Assembly: GCA_002364085.1 (NCBI GenBank)
Contig: DEXK01000014.1
Coordinates: 1 to 64,000 of the forward strand
Length of the DNA stretch: 64,000 nt
Direction: 5' to 3'
Source of the DNA: Balneolaceae bacterium UBA3186
Lineage (GTDB): Bacteria; Bacteroidota; Rhodothermia; Balneolales; Balneolaceae
The position numbers were made by a program, and so were the translations under genes. The notes beneath the pieces are model-generated. The model was not told where the DNA came from, searched no databases, and was given only the letters and a program-made list of their open reading frames with translations. Of the stretch, positions 44,787-53,569 are shown in pieces (the stretch's first letter is position 1; every line of letters starts with the position of its first letter).

Positions 44787-44816
44787 AAAAGCCCTTTCTA
44801 GCAGAGGGCTTTTTTT
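44787..44816 (+). terminator. Intrinsic terminator after the coiled-coil lipoprotein
   Basis: AAAAGCCCT (44787-44795) pairs with AGGGCTTTT (44805-44813), with a 9-nt loop and a run of seven T residues from 44810. It lies between this gene and the convergent TonB receptor gene, and the A-run on its left side may let it work on both strands. Confidence 0.88.
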
Positions 44817-44821
44817 ATGGA

Positions 44822-47299
44822 TCAGATTTTTATTTGAAGAGTAGCATAAAAGGTTCTTGGGGGAGAAGGGATGATTCCCGGACCGGGGTAACCCGTTGCT
44901 CTTCTGGTAAAATAGGATGCATTAAGAACATTGTTTATACCTGATTCAAACGAAAATTTTCTAAATGAATAGGAAAGAGAGATATCCATTACGGAATAAG
45001 AGGGAATCTCTCCTTTAATACCACTTTGGTTATCTCTTGCATTTTGCATGGCATTTGAAGCATCCGTGAATTGCCCGGAGATATAACTGTATTGCAGCGA
45101 TCCCATAACGTTTTTATATCCAAAATTGATGCCTGATTTAATGTTTAAAGCAGGAACAAATTCTACATTATTGCCTTTTATTCCTGCAATTTCAGAATCC
45201 AAATATTGGGATTGGGTAATAGCTGTATTGGCAAAGATAGTGAGCTTTTTGTCAGGGTGTGTTGTATTAAAAACCGAGAACAGATCGATCTCGATAAGGC
45301 TTTCTAAGCCATACATAAAAGCTTCTCCGATGTTGCCCCGAAAACGAACTATTCTCCCTGTTTCTTCCTGCTCTCCATCTGCGTTGGTTCGGGTTTCTGC
45401 TCGTAATACTTCTCCCAATCGGTTTTCATACAATAATCCGAAGATGCCAACATCGTAAGAAATAGTATTTCCGATTTTGCCCCTAACTCCGAAATCTGAC
45501 GAAAACCCACTTTCATCGGTAATATTAGGATCAACCTGAAAACTGGGGTTAATAATTCTGATATCGTTAAAAGTGACAGAGCGATAGTTCTGAGAAAAAT
45601 TTCCATAAAGATCTGTGGTTGTGTTGGGCTGGTAACTGAGTCCGATTCCAAGCAATACAAAATTTCGTTCAAAAGTTTTCTCTTCTTCAAAGGTTTGGTT
45701 TTGAATAGGATTTCCTGCCAGATCGAAATTCACCCGTTTATAAGAACCTTCACTTTGGGTTTTGATAAATTCAAATCGAAAGCCGGGAGTGATAGAAAAG
45801 TTGTCTCTTACATAAAAAATATGCTCTCCGAACAACGCAAAGTTCTGATTGGGAAAGGTGAAATCAGATTGTCTCGGGTAATTCGGGAACTCCTCATCTG
45901 CTAAAGAAAAATCAGCTTCACTTGATGCTGTTCCTGGTCCCTGAACCGAAGTATTCTTTGATTGGTAATATTTTGATCCTATAAGAAAGACCGCATTTTT
46001 GTTTCCGAGTTTATACCGTTGCAGATACCTCGTCTCCACTCCCCAGTTATTGAAGTCACCTAAGATCAGATCACGTGGTTCATTTGGGTCGTCTTGTTGA
46101 GAAACTCTGTTTGTTCTGAAACCAACGGATTTTCTGGAAGCATTTAATCCGAAGGCAGTAACACTCAGGCGACTTTGGTACGTAAATCTATGATCAAGCT
46201 TTATAGATGCCAGCTTCCAGTCAACTTCGAACCAATTTCTTTCTCTGTTGCTGAAATTGGGATCGGTGTAAAATTGAGCATCAGTAAGTCCGCCGGGTTG
46301 TTGAGCCAAATAGTTCAGGTAAGTGAAATCGGTACTAACAGAAGTTTTCTCAGATAAAGAGTATTCTGTAAATAAATAGATATTGTCAGACTCAAATTCA
46401 GAATTTGGACGAAATCCGTTCCCGGATTTCCGATTATAATATCCGTAATAACCTAGTTTTTTATAAGTGCCACTCAAACTGTTGTGAGACGTAAACAGAG
46501 CATTTGAGCCAACGGTTTGACGGGCTGTGAATTCGGCAACTTTGTTTTCAACCGGAGATTTCATTCTAAAGTTAACTAAGCCTCCGAATTGCGTCCCGTA
46601 CTGTAACGAAGCTGCTCCGCGGATGACCTGAATTTCTTCGAGCGCCTCGGCGGGAGGTGTGTAATAACTTTCGGGATAACCCAAAACATCAGCGCTTATA
46701 TCGTATCCATTTTGTCGAATATTGAAGTTGGAAGATCGGTTAGGATCCAGTCCACGTCCTCCGATGTTTAGCTGTAATCCGGCGTCATCAGACTCAAAAA
46801 TATTTAAACCTGAAACCTGACTGTAAATTTGACGGGCATTATTTGAAGAAGTGTTTACTGTCATTTGGCTTAGATCAACAACTTCATTCTTTTTACCGGC
46901 ATAAATAGAAGTTCCTTCCACTTCACGAAGTCGTTTTATAGAAAAGATCCGCTCTCTTTGGTTTACAACAGCTACCTCAGAAAGTTCACCCGAGAGCTTA
47001 CTTAACTTGATATTCAGGACTTCGTTCTCAGATCCTAATTGTATTACTCTGTTCGTGATCTCATACCCTAAAGCAAAAAAGAACAAGTTGTAATTTCCAT
47101 AGGATAGATTTGCAATCTGAAAATATCCTTCTTCATTCGGTTCATAGGATTCCCCGGAATTCTCCTCAAAAATAGTAACTTCCGACAAAGGTTCACCGGT
47201 TACCTTATCTGTTATGTATCCCGAAATAGAATACTGACTAAATGCAGGAACAGAGATAAGGCAAAATATTACGAATATGCTAAAGTCCTTTAATCTCAT
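44822..47299 (-). CDS. TonB-dependent receptor (FecA/siderophore-like)
   Basis: An outer-membrane active importer, 825 residues. Signal peptide to about 22 (PAFSQ), CarboxypepD_reg-like domain about 23-105 (GYITDKVTGEPLSEVTIF), plug about 120-250 (LNIGGRGLDPNRSSNFNIRQ, then LEEIQVIRGAASLQYGTQFG), and a barrel ending RTFYATLQIKI. The plug resembles ferric citrate or siderophore receptors more than SusC. It is the last gene of an operon with imelysin-like and HTTM proteins. Its start overlaps the HTTM gene by 20 bp. Confidence 0.93.
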   Translation of the reverse strand: MRLKDFSIFVIFCLISVPAFSQYSISGYITDKVTGEPLSEVTIFEENSGESYEPNEEGYFQIANLSYGNYNLFFFALGYEITNRVIQLGSENEVLNIKLSKLSGELSEVAVVNQRERIFSIKRLREVEGTSIYAGKKNEVVDLSQMTVNTSSNNARQIYSQVSGLNIFESDDAGLQLNIGGRGLDPNRSSNFNIRQNGYDISADVLGYPESYYTPPAEALEEIQVIRGAASLQYGTQFGGLVNFRMKSPVENKVAEFTARQTVGSNALFTSHNSLSGTYKKLGYYGYYNRKSGNGFRPNSEFESDNIYLFTEYSLSEKTSVSTDFTYLNYLAQQPGGLTDAQFYTDPNFSNRERNWFEVDWKLASIKLDHRFTYQSRLSVTAFGLNASRKSVGFRTNRVSQQDDPNEPRDLILGDFNNWGVETRYLQRYKLGNKNAVFLIGSKYYQSKNTSVQGPGTASSEADFSLADEEFPNYPRQSDFTFPNQNFALFGEHIFYVRDNFSITPGFRFEFIKTQSEGSYKRVNFDLAGNPIQNQTFEEEKTFERNFVLLGIGLSYQPNTTTDLYGNFSQNYRSVTFNDIRIINPSFQVDPNITDESGFSSDFGVRGKIGNTISYDVGIFGLLYENRLGEVLRAETRTNADGEQEETGRIVRFRGNIGEAFMYGLESLIEIDLFSVFNTTHPDKKLTIFANTAITQSQYLDSEIAGIKGNNVEFVPALNIKSGINFGYKNVMGSLQYSYISGQFTDASNAMQNARDNQSGIKGEIPSYSVMDISLSYSFRKFSFESGINNVLNASYFTRRATGYPGPGIIPSPPRTFYATLQIKI

Positions 47300-48650
47300 C
47301 GTTGAAAGGAAGTATCCATTTTTTGGGTTTCAAATTTCTTTTAATTGTTGTGAGATCGATTTCAGGATCAATATATGGCGCGCTTCTTCTGCCATTAAGA
47401 GCAACAAAACTCTCAACATAAATTTCGGGATCTTCGATTCCCCGATTCTGATAATATTCTTCCAGATGGTGTGCATATTCAAGAATGAAATCTGGCTGGG
47501 TTGACATCTGCTTCTCCTGAAAGCGAGTCAAAAACTCAGTATTATCTACGTAAAATCTTTTCTGCGTTTCCGAATCTACAACCTTGAAATTTGCATATCC
47601 TGCTTTTTCAATAAGCATTACCCGCCATGAAAATCTGTAACCCTCTTCAGTCCAGAATAATTCTCCCGGATACAGCAAATATCTGAATGGAAATAAGAGT
47701 TGAAAAAGGAAGAATGCACCTAGAATGCTAAGACTGAATTTCTTGGATATTGAGCTTTTAAAAGAATATCGCTCAGAGTTGTTAAAAGCATCTAGATCTA
47801 TTTTGAGGAATGTGGAAATACGGTCAAGAATTCGGGTATGTAATCCGGCATCAAAAAAGATCAAAGCGCTTATGATCATGATGTAAGGAAACATTCCAAT
47901 TGGAAATAGAATCCGGGTTAGAATGTGAAAGATAACGACAAGAATAAAAGCGAAGATTCTGGTACGTTTGATCAGAAGTAGAAAAGGAATAGACAGATCA
48001 TAAAGAGCACCTCCCCATGCAAAAGCAAAATGCACCCAGGATTGTTGCAACAGATCGCCGAGTAATGGAATGGAATATTTTGCTGGAAGCCAGATCTTTA
48101 AAGGCATTGCCTGAAAAAGCCAGTCTGAATTCAATTTTGCTAATCCTGCATAGAAGTAAACAATAAACAAAAGCAATTTAATAACATCGATTGTCCAGCT
48201 TGGTATAAACTCAGCCTTAAGTGTTGGGTTTCTGGCTGCATCAACAGAGAAGTAGGAATTTGCCGGCAGAAATATCATCAAAAAACTGAGAATGCTGATG
48301 AAATAATAGTGATTTAGATAGGTGGTTTTGTCCATCAGTTCTATAAAAGTAAAACTGAGGCAAAAAGTAATGACAGCAAATCTGTATTTGAATCCCAGTG
48401 AAATAAAAATGGCAGAAAGCCCACATACTGCAAAAATTAAATAGGTCCATTCGCCGGGTGGTTGAACCCATTCAAAGCCATAATAGGAGAAGAAGAAATC
48501 CGGTTCGATATACAGTTTTTGTATCCATCCGTTTAGTGCAAACCGAACAATGCTTATGAGCATTAACAAGCCGAAAAAAACACGAAAAACCGCTAGAGGA
48601 GCGGCTTTCGAATAAGAATTAAGATATGTATTAATTGAAGCTGTACTCAA
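47280..48650 (-). CDS. HTTM-domain membrane protein (vitamin K-dependent carboxylase-like)
   Basis: A 456-residue integral membrane protein with about eight helices and the HTTM (horizontally transferred transmembrane) pattern, for example FRVFFGLLMLISIVRF near the N-terminus and TTYLNHYYFISILSFLMIFL (about 109-128). The family is related to the vitamin K-dependent gamma-carboxylase membrane part. Its function in bacteria is unknown. It starts 3 bp after the imelysin-like stop and overlaps the TonB receptor by 20 bp, so a role in iron uptake is inferred from context. Confidence 0.9.
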   Translation of the reverse strand: MSTASINTYLNSYSKAAPLAVFRVFFGLLMLISIVRFALNGWIQKLYIEPDFFFSYYGFEWVQPPGEWTYLIFAVCGLSAIFISLGFKYRFAVITFCLSFTFIELMDKTTYLNHYYFISILSFLMIFLPANSYFSVDAARNPTLKAEFIPSWTIDVIKLLLFIVYFYAGLAKLNSDWLFQAMPLKIWLPAKYSIPLLGDLLQQSWVHFAFAWGGALYDLSIPFLLLIKRTRIFAFILVVIFHILTRILFPIGMFPYIMIISALIFFDAGLHTRILDRISTFLKIDLDAFNNSERYSFKSSISKKFSLSILGAFFLFQLLFPFRYLLYPGELFWTEEGYRFSWRVMLIEKAGYANFKVVDSETQKRFYVDNTEFLTRFQEKQMSTQPDFILEYAHHLEEYYQNRGIEDPEIYVESFVALNGRRSAPYIDPEIDLTTIKRNLKPKKWILPFNDEIKGL

Positions 48651-48653
48651 AGA

Positions 48654-49766
48654 TCAATCACCGTCAGCATCCACGTAGTCTACATTAATATTTAATGCCT
48701 GAAGCATATCCACTTTCATGAGGATTACATTTTTTTGGAGCTCATCATAAGTTTGCAGCATTAAAGAATTATTCGTCTCAACCTGATCAACAAAACTGGA
48801 ATTCAAATTTTGGGCTTTTGTTCTACTTGCTTCGAACTGCTGATTGATAAGCTGGGTCAGGTCAGTACCGTTTTTTATGGTATTAAGAAAATCCAGATAA
48901 TTACTCAGGCTTGATCCGGTAGTTTCTGAATTAAAATGCTTCCCGTTAAAGAAGTTCTGAGTTGCAGTTAACGACTCCAGAAATAGTTCTTTCGAGAATT
49001 CACGGCTGTAAACACCTTCTACATTTTGAGGAAGTGGAGTTCCGGAAAAAACACCGGCAGGAATTCCGATTTTGCCTGCTCTAAGGTTCTTTTCATAGTA
49101 AAAGATATAATCATTTACCATCATGTCGATGGATGAGTTGGCTCCGTTTCCTGAATTATTTACAAACTCATGGCGATAACTTGAATTCCAGTCATTTAAA
49201 ACTATATCTGTGAGTGAGTCGATTCTGGTAACCAAATCCACTACATAATTTCGGTAATCAGAAGAGTTTTCTCCGGAATTATAAAAAGCGAGAATTTCTG
49301 AATCACTTTCTGCCAATCCGTAAAGCAAATAGTCCAGAGCCGGAAAACCTTGTTGATCTATCTGAGAAGGAAGATTCAAATTATACTCTCCTTGCCCGAT
49401 ATTCTCTTTTACTTTTGCAGTATCGACCGGGTAAATGTTTAGATTGTTTCGGAAACGAATTTCCATTGTTTTAGGGGTCTCGAACATGGACACCTGTTGC
49501 CAAGCAAGGTATCCGGTTTTCCATTCATCACGAAGAGCTTCTAAAGCTTGTTGACTGGGATTTTCTGCAAAATTATTACCGGCAGTTTTGAGGGATTCTG
49601 TCTTTTGTGAAAAGTCAGTCAGAGCAGGAATAATGATATTTTCAGCCCAGTTTTCAAGAATGGCTTTTCGATCAAAATCGTCAGGATCTGGTCCTGATGG
49701 GTTCGTTTCTGTACAGCTTGAAACTAAAAGTGAAACCGATAAAAATAGAAAGAGATAACGTTTCAT
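48654..49766 (-). CDS. Imelysin-like lipoprotein
   Basis: A 370-residue lipoprotein (lipobox SSC, C18) of the imelysin/insulin-cleaving peptidase-like superfamily, a periplasmic or surface helical fold associated with iron import. The helical pattern WKTGYLAWQQVSMFETPK and QGFPALDYLLYGL fit. The family GxHxxE motif reads G140-FPALDY here, with Pro instead of His, so it is not expected to have the classical metal site. It is the second gene of the DUF4856-HTTM-TonB operon, with a terminator-like hairpin just ahead of its start. Confidence 0.9.
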   Translation of the reverse strand: MKRYLFLFLSVSLLVSSCTETNPSGPDPDDFDRKAILENWAENIIIPALTDFSQKTESLKTAGNNFAENPSQQALEALRDEWKTGYLAWQQVSMFETPKTMEIRFRNNLNIYPVDTAKVKENIGQGEYNLNLPSQIDQQGFPALDYLLYGLAESDSEILAFYNSGENSSDYRNYVVDLVTRIDSLTDIVLNDWNSSYRHEFVNNSGNGANSSIDMMVNDYIFYYEKNLRAGKIGIPAGVFSGTPLPQNVEGVYSREFSKELFLESLTATQNFFNGKHFNSETTGSSLSNYLDFLNTIKNGTDLTQLINQQFEASRTKAQNLNSSFVDQVETNNSLMLQTYDELQKNVILMKVDMLQALNINVDYVDADGD

Positions 49767-49769
49767 ATA

Positions 49770-49807
49770 AAAATAAAAAAAGCTGCCAATACAATTATTA
49801 GCAGCTT
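49770..49807 (-). terminator. Terminator or attenuator inside the iron operon
   Basis: On the minus strand AAGCTGC (from 49807) pairs with GCAGCTT (to 49780), with a 14-nt loop, followed by TTTTTTATTTTTAT that reaches almost to the imelysin-like start at 49766. It lies between the DUF4856 gene (stop 49820) and the imelysin-like gene, so it could reduce expression of the downstream genes relative to DUF4856. Confidence 0.8.
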
Positions 49808-49819
49808 GGTTCTTTAAGT

Positions 49820-51037
49820 TTAGTTTGCAGCTTCTTCAATAGTGAAATTGAATTTTGAAGCAATAGATGTTGAGATATTTTGCAATGTTTCAACCTGAAC
49901 ATCCCACAATCCATTTCCTTCTTCAAGAGCAGCTAAAAAACCATCAATTTCTGCTTTGGTTAAATAGGAATCGTCCGTATTTGGAACTCTGCTGAATTGA
50001 AGACTGAACATAAAACCGTATGCTTCAGAGAGATCGTGAAACGCCGCACCATAATTGGTTGGAGTTTCCTGTAAAGCATTAATTCCTGATTCTAAATAAT
50101 ATACTGCTCTTACTGCCAGAACTGTAGAAATTCTGTTTCTGAGAATAGTAGCTTGTTCGTCTCTGAGGTCATAGTCATTTTCAACAATTGCTGCACGACC
50201 TAAAGCATAGGCATCAAAAATTTCCTGAGCTATTCCTTCGAAGTCAGGATCGCTGTTAACTTTTCCAACATATTCGTTCAGGAAGTCATCATCTTCACCA
50301 ATAGTGGCTAATGGCTTAGCTTTGTTTTGCGATACACCAAATAAGTAACCATATGCTTCATCCCACTTATGCTCCATGTTTGTGTAAGCTTTTCCATCCA
50401 GAGTAACTTTAGCTGTATTTTCTTCAACATTATTTCCTGCATCTAATACCGAAACGCTTACATAGTTATTCAGAATTTGATCCGCCATTAAAGCTCCGAT
50501 CAATCCTTTAGCAAGCATTTGATTGTACTCAAACCCTTTTGCACTTACATATCTTGTAGATGTTCCGTCAGCAATTTGCCCTGCTATTCCGGGCTGAGCT
50601 TCTACATTCTGATTAGGAAATACTTCATTTATCTGAGCCGAGATCCATGTTTCAAATTGATTTTTTAATTCAACACTGGTTGCAGTATTAGTAGAGAAAA
50701 AATCAGTAGAAGCAGCCACTTTACTCTTTACACTTTTTATTGCAGCGTTTAAGTCAGCATCAGAATAAGGATTTGCGTCTCCACCGTTGGCGGTTTCATT
50801 GCGATACATTTCCAGTAAAAGTTCTTCTGTTGAATTATCAAAGTCTGTCATGGCAACGGAAAGCTCAGTAGCCATTTTAATTCTGGTTGTTTGTCCTGAG
50901 AACGAAACAGTCGATTGCCCAGATCGGGTAAATTCATAAGAATCAGGAGTAGCGATCTCGTCGTTAGTATTATTAGTATCGCATGAAATGGTGAAAATAA
51001 ACGCCGCAAGAATCAGCAGGCTTTTTGATAGATTCAT
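49820..51037 (-). CDS. DUF4856 lipoprotein
   Basis: A 405-residue lipoprotein (lipobox TISC, C19) that fits the DUF4856 family, which in Bacteroidota is typically encoded beside imelysin-like proteins. Features are the post-signal YEFTRSGQSTVSFSGQTTRIKMATELS region, long helices, and the segment MEHKWDEAYGYLFGVSQN. The biochemical role is unknown; a surface or periplasmic partner in metal acquisition is inferred. It is the first gene of the four-gene operon and is preceded by two related operator-like sequences. Confidence 0.88.
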   Translation of the reverse strand: MNLSKSLLILAAFIFTISCDTNNTNDEIATPDSYEFTRSGQSTVSFSGQTTRIKMATELSVAMTDFDNSTEELLLEMYRNETANGGDANPYSDADLNAAIKSVKSKVAASTDFFSTNTATSVELKNQFETWISAQINEVFPNQNVEAQPGIAGQIADGTSTRYVSAKGFEYNQMLAKGLIGALMADQILNNYVSVSVLDAGNNVEENTAKVTLDGKAYTNMEHKWDEAYGYLFGVSQNKAKPLATIGEDDDFLNEYVGKVNSDPDFEGIAQEIFDAYALGRAAIVENDYDLRDEQATILRNRISTVLAVRAVYYLESGINALQETPTNYGAAFHDLSEAYGFMFSLQFSRVPNTDDSYLTKAEIDGFLAALEEGNGLWDVQVETLQNISTSIASKFNFTIEEAAN

Positions 51038-51064
51038 CGTTTTTTGAAGAATTGTAGTTGTAAG

Positions 51065-51138
51065 TTTTATTTAGAACGAATCTAAGTTAAGAACTTTTTC
51101 AAACGACCACAACCTTTATGTAGAATAAATCTAAATAA
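51065..51138. promoter_or_regulatory. Two related operator-like sequences before the iron operon
   Basis: TTAGAACGAATCTAA (51071-51085) and GTAGAATAAATCTAA (51120-51134) are direct copies matching at 12 of 15 positions, and similarity extends over about 25 bp each (51065-51089 and 51114-51138, 49 bp apart). Each core is an inverted repeat of the form TAGA-N5-TCTA. The location, 28-101 bp upstream of the DUF4856 start, fits a metal-regulator (Fur or DtxR type) operator pair. Which regulator binds is inference. Confidence 0.55.
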
Positions 51139-51163
51139 AATTAAAAGTAGGATTGGCTATAAT

Positions 51164-51796
51164 TTAAAATATAAATGAGGCAGATAAGGAGGCACCAAAG
51201 TTTGAGGAAGTGTCTAAAGAAACTGCAGGATTTATAACAAATTTGCTTTGATTGAGGATATTTGCAAATATCCCGACTCCAAACTGAAATAGAAAAAACT
51301 TTTCATCTGAAACAAATGTATTCCCACTTCCGGAAACCTGGCTAAAAGGAATGAAAGAAACTCCGAATAAAGGAATTGTATTAAATGTTTTTGGTTGTTC
51401 TTCTTTGTAAGCAAAAGTAAGTCCAGCCCCAAAACTGGATGCGTTGAAATCATCATAATCAGCATAAGAACCTAAAATTGAGAGAGCAATTTCAATGGGA
51501 AAGTCTTCTTGAGCTTTACTTCCCCATAAGGTTAGACTGCCGTTGATTCCGTCAGCATCAGATGCTGATTGTTCTTCAGATTCCTGAAGATGTATTTTCG
51601 AATACTGAAATGTGATATCTAATTTCTTATTTATTGAAAACGAAGTTCCTATTGAAATAATTGAAATGTCTTCAGCAAAAGAAAACGTCGGGGTTATGGC
51701 AAGAGCAAATCGTTCTTTATCTAAATAAAGGGATTGCGACATTAAAAAACTGCTAAATAAGAAAGCAATTAAAAAAGGGAAAAAGATTTTTCTCAT
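51164..51796 (-). CDS. Predicted small outer-membrane protein
   Basis: A 210-residue exported protein of no named family. The start at 51796 is chosen because MRKIFFPFLIAFLFSSFLMS is a signal peptide, while the in-frame ATG at 51904 lies inside the upstream hydrolase gene. Alternating hydrophobic strands (ISIISIGTSFSINKKLDITF, KFVINPAVSLD) and the terminal FGASLSASFIF suggest a small beta-barrel. It is 4 bp after the GDSL hydrolase gene, implying one operon. Confidence 0.75.
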   Translation of the reverse strand: MRKIFFPFLIAFLFSSFLMSQSLYLDKERFALAITPTFSFAEDISIISIGTSFSINKKLDITFQYSKIHLQESEEQSASDADGINGSLTLWGSKAQEDFPIEIALSILGSYADYDDFNASSFGAGLTFAYKEEQPKTFNTIPLFGVSFIPFSQVSGSGNTFVSDEKFFLFQFGVGIFANILNQSKFVINPAVSLDTSSNFGASLSASFIF

Positions 51797-51800
51797 AATA

Positions 51801-53300
51801 TTAATTTTTCTGATCTCCGGTAGATAAGTGTTCAAAAACCTGTGTGAAAATGCTTTTTCCAATCTTGAGAAACCGTTCCTGATTGCCAAGTGCGAGATAC
51901 CCAAGAACAGACCGGAGTTCTTTGAGCAGAACAGGTGGGTTTGTGATCAGTGAATCTTCAGCAATGATATGATCCCAATCCATTTTCTTTTGAAATTTAA
52001 CACCGGCCTGTACCATTGAAATATAGTACACATTTGCCATCAATCCGTAACCAATAGTTGTAGGATGTAATCCATCCAGACTAAAAATTCCACCTTTTAT
52101 GATCTTTTTGTCTTTATCCAGTCTTAGAAATTCTGTGTTGATCGTGGCTTCATCCTTGTGATTTACCAAATGAGCGGTTGCAGGGTTTCTTTTTAAAGCG
52201 TTAACAAATTCTTTAGGATAACCTCGTAATAATTCTCCGCCCAGTCTTCTGTTAGCCATTCCGGCAACATTTCGGGCAACCGGGACTACAAACCAATCAT
52301 ATTCTTTGGCCACTTTTTTAATGATGTTGTTGAATTCATCCACTGCCATATCAATTTGAATGGCTTCATCTTTTGTAAGAAATGGATGCTTCTCAGGATC
52401 AAAGTCCTCATCCCAGATCCAGAAACGTGTGTAGTAATCGAAATAACCTAAGGCTTTTTTTGAAACGCTGGAATTTACGCCTCGAATTACCGGTGGAATA
52501 GTGGGATACGGGATGGTAGGTACAAAAACCCGTTTTGCTCCGATCTTTGAGATTCGTTCAGCTAGTTCCCTGTATTCCATTTCAAAATGCTCCGGGCGAT
52601 AAATAGAATGCTTTCTGTTCGGTGTAAAAGCTTTCATGTCTTCCGGTTCCGACCAAGTCAGGTTCAAATTTACAACAGCTCCTAGTGCATTATTATGACC
52701 TAAACAAACGGTCAGGTTTTCAATCCCACCATCTTCCTGAAGTACTTTTGCATTATCGATTTGAGAATTCTCTTCGAATTGATTTCCAAGCGTCGGATTA
52801 AGCACTAATCTGGAAGTTGTATACTTTGCGTGTTCGGGAAGTACACCAAAAACAGAAAAACTTTCTTTATTGTTTTGAATGTATTCTCTGCTTTTTCGCT
52901 CATTTACTATCCAGGAATCGTTGATGGCAAATCCCCAAATAGCCTGATTGTGGTATGGAGTTAGCTGATTAACTTTCAAGTTCTTCATTCCTCCTTCCCA
53001 ATACTTCTTAATTCGTTTCAGGGTTCTGAAGGTATGATTAGCCGCAGGGATATATTCTCTCCAGTCGATCTCGCTGCCAAATTCCTCCGAAAGTCCACGA
53101 ATTAAAACTTCAAGATTGATCGGAATTCCGGCTTGGGCAGTAAAATTAGGTTGATCAAATCGAGGAGCTGGCTCAAAACATCTTGCTATAAAAGAAGGAA
53201 AGTTGATGTCGGTACGGTAAATACCACCGTTATTAAAACCTTGAGAAAGGCTGTCACCGATTACGACCAGTTTATGTTTTGGATCTTTTTTTCTGAACAT
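51801..53300 (-). CDS. SGNH/GDSL hydrolase family protein
   Basis: A 499-residue predicted esterase or lipase-like hydrolase. The block I motif VVIGDSLSQGFNN (nucleophile S17 in GDSLS) is at the N-terminus, and the C-terminal SLDGLHPTTIGYGL (about residue 410) supplies the catalytic Asp/His block. The large middle part contains the LGHNNALGAV segment. No signal peptide is seen, so it may be cytoplasmic. It is followed at 4 bp by the small outer-membrane protein gene and is divergent from the AhpD-like gene across a tandem-repeat hairpin. Confidence 0.88.
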   Translation of the reverse strand: MFRKKDPKHKLVVIGDSLSQGFNNGGIYRTDINFPSFIARCFEPAPRFDQPNFTAQAGIPINLEVLIRGLSEEFGSEIDWREYIPAANHTFRTLKRIKKYWEGGMKNLKVNQLTPYHNQAIWGFAINDSWIVNERKSREYIQNNKESFSVFGVLPEHAKYTTSRLVLNPTLGNQFEENSQIDNAKVLQEDGGIENLTVCLGHNNALGAVVNLNLTWSEPEDMKAFTPNRKHSIYRPEHFEMEYRELAERISKIGAKRVFVPTIPYPTIPPVIRGVNSSVSKKALGYFDYYTRFWIWDEDFDPEKHPFLTKDEAIQIDMAVDEFNNIIKKVAKEYDWFVVPVARNVAGMANRRLGGELLRGYPKEFVNALKRNPATAHLVNHKDEATINTEFLRLDKDKKIIKGGIFSLDGLHPTTIGYGLMANVYYISMVQAGVKFQKKMDWDHIIAEDSLITNPPVLLKELRSVLGYLALGNQERFLKIGKSIFTQVFEHLSTGDQKN

Positions 53301-53410
53301 TAATAAGAAGTCCCCTCTGGAGAGGGGATTTAGGGGTGTGTTTCTTTTTAAAATTGCGACTAATTAATCAAATCACAAAATGAAATTTTTGGAAGTCACA
53401 GAATCATTAA

Positions 53411-53492
53411 AAGTAAATAAGTAAATAAGTAAATAAGTAAATAAGTAGATATGTGGATAAGTAGAGTAAGTACCTTATTCCCATATCTACTT
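53411..53492. repeat. 8-bp tandem repeat forming a hairpin
   Basis: Four perfect tandem copies of AAGTAAAT (53411-53442) are followed by three degenerate copies to 53466. The segment AAGTAGATATGTGGATAAG (53443-53461) pairs with CTTATTCCCATATCTACTT (53474-53492) at 17 of 19 positions with a 12-nt loop. It lies in the divergent gap between the GDSL hydrolase and AhpD-like genes. Copy number could vary by slippage. Confidence 0.85.
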
Positions 53493-53569
53493 ACCTACAC
53501 AATCAGTATTTTCCGAAGAATTTAATGCGCAACTTCATTTGTGCTTTTGTGGCTAAACCTAATCAGAAA

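Noticed and set aside
53411..53466. Possible CRISPR-like array
   Set aside because: Units are 8 bp and contiguous, with no spacers and no cas gene in the window.
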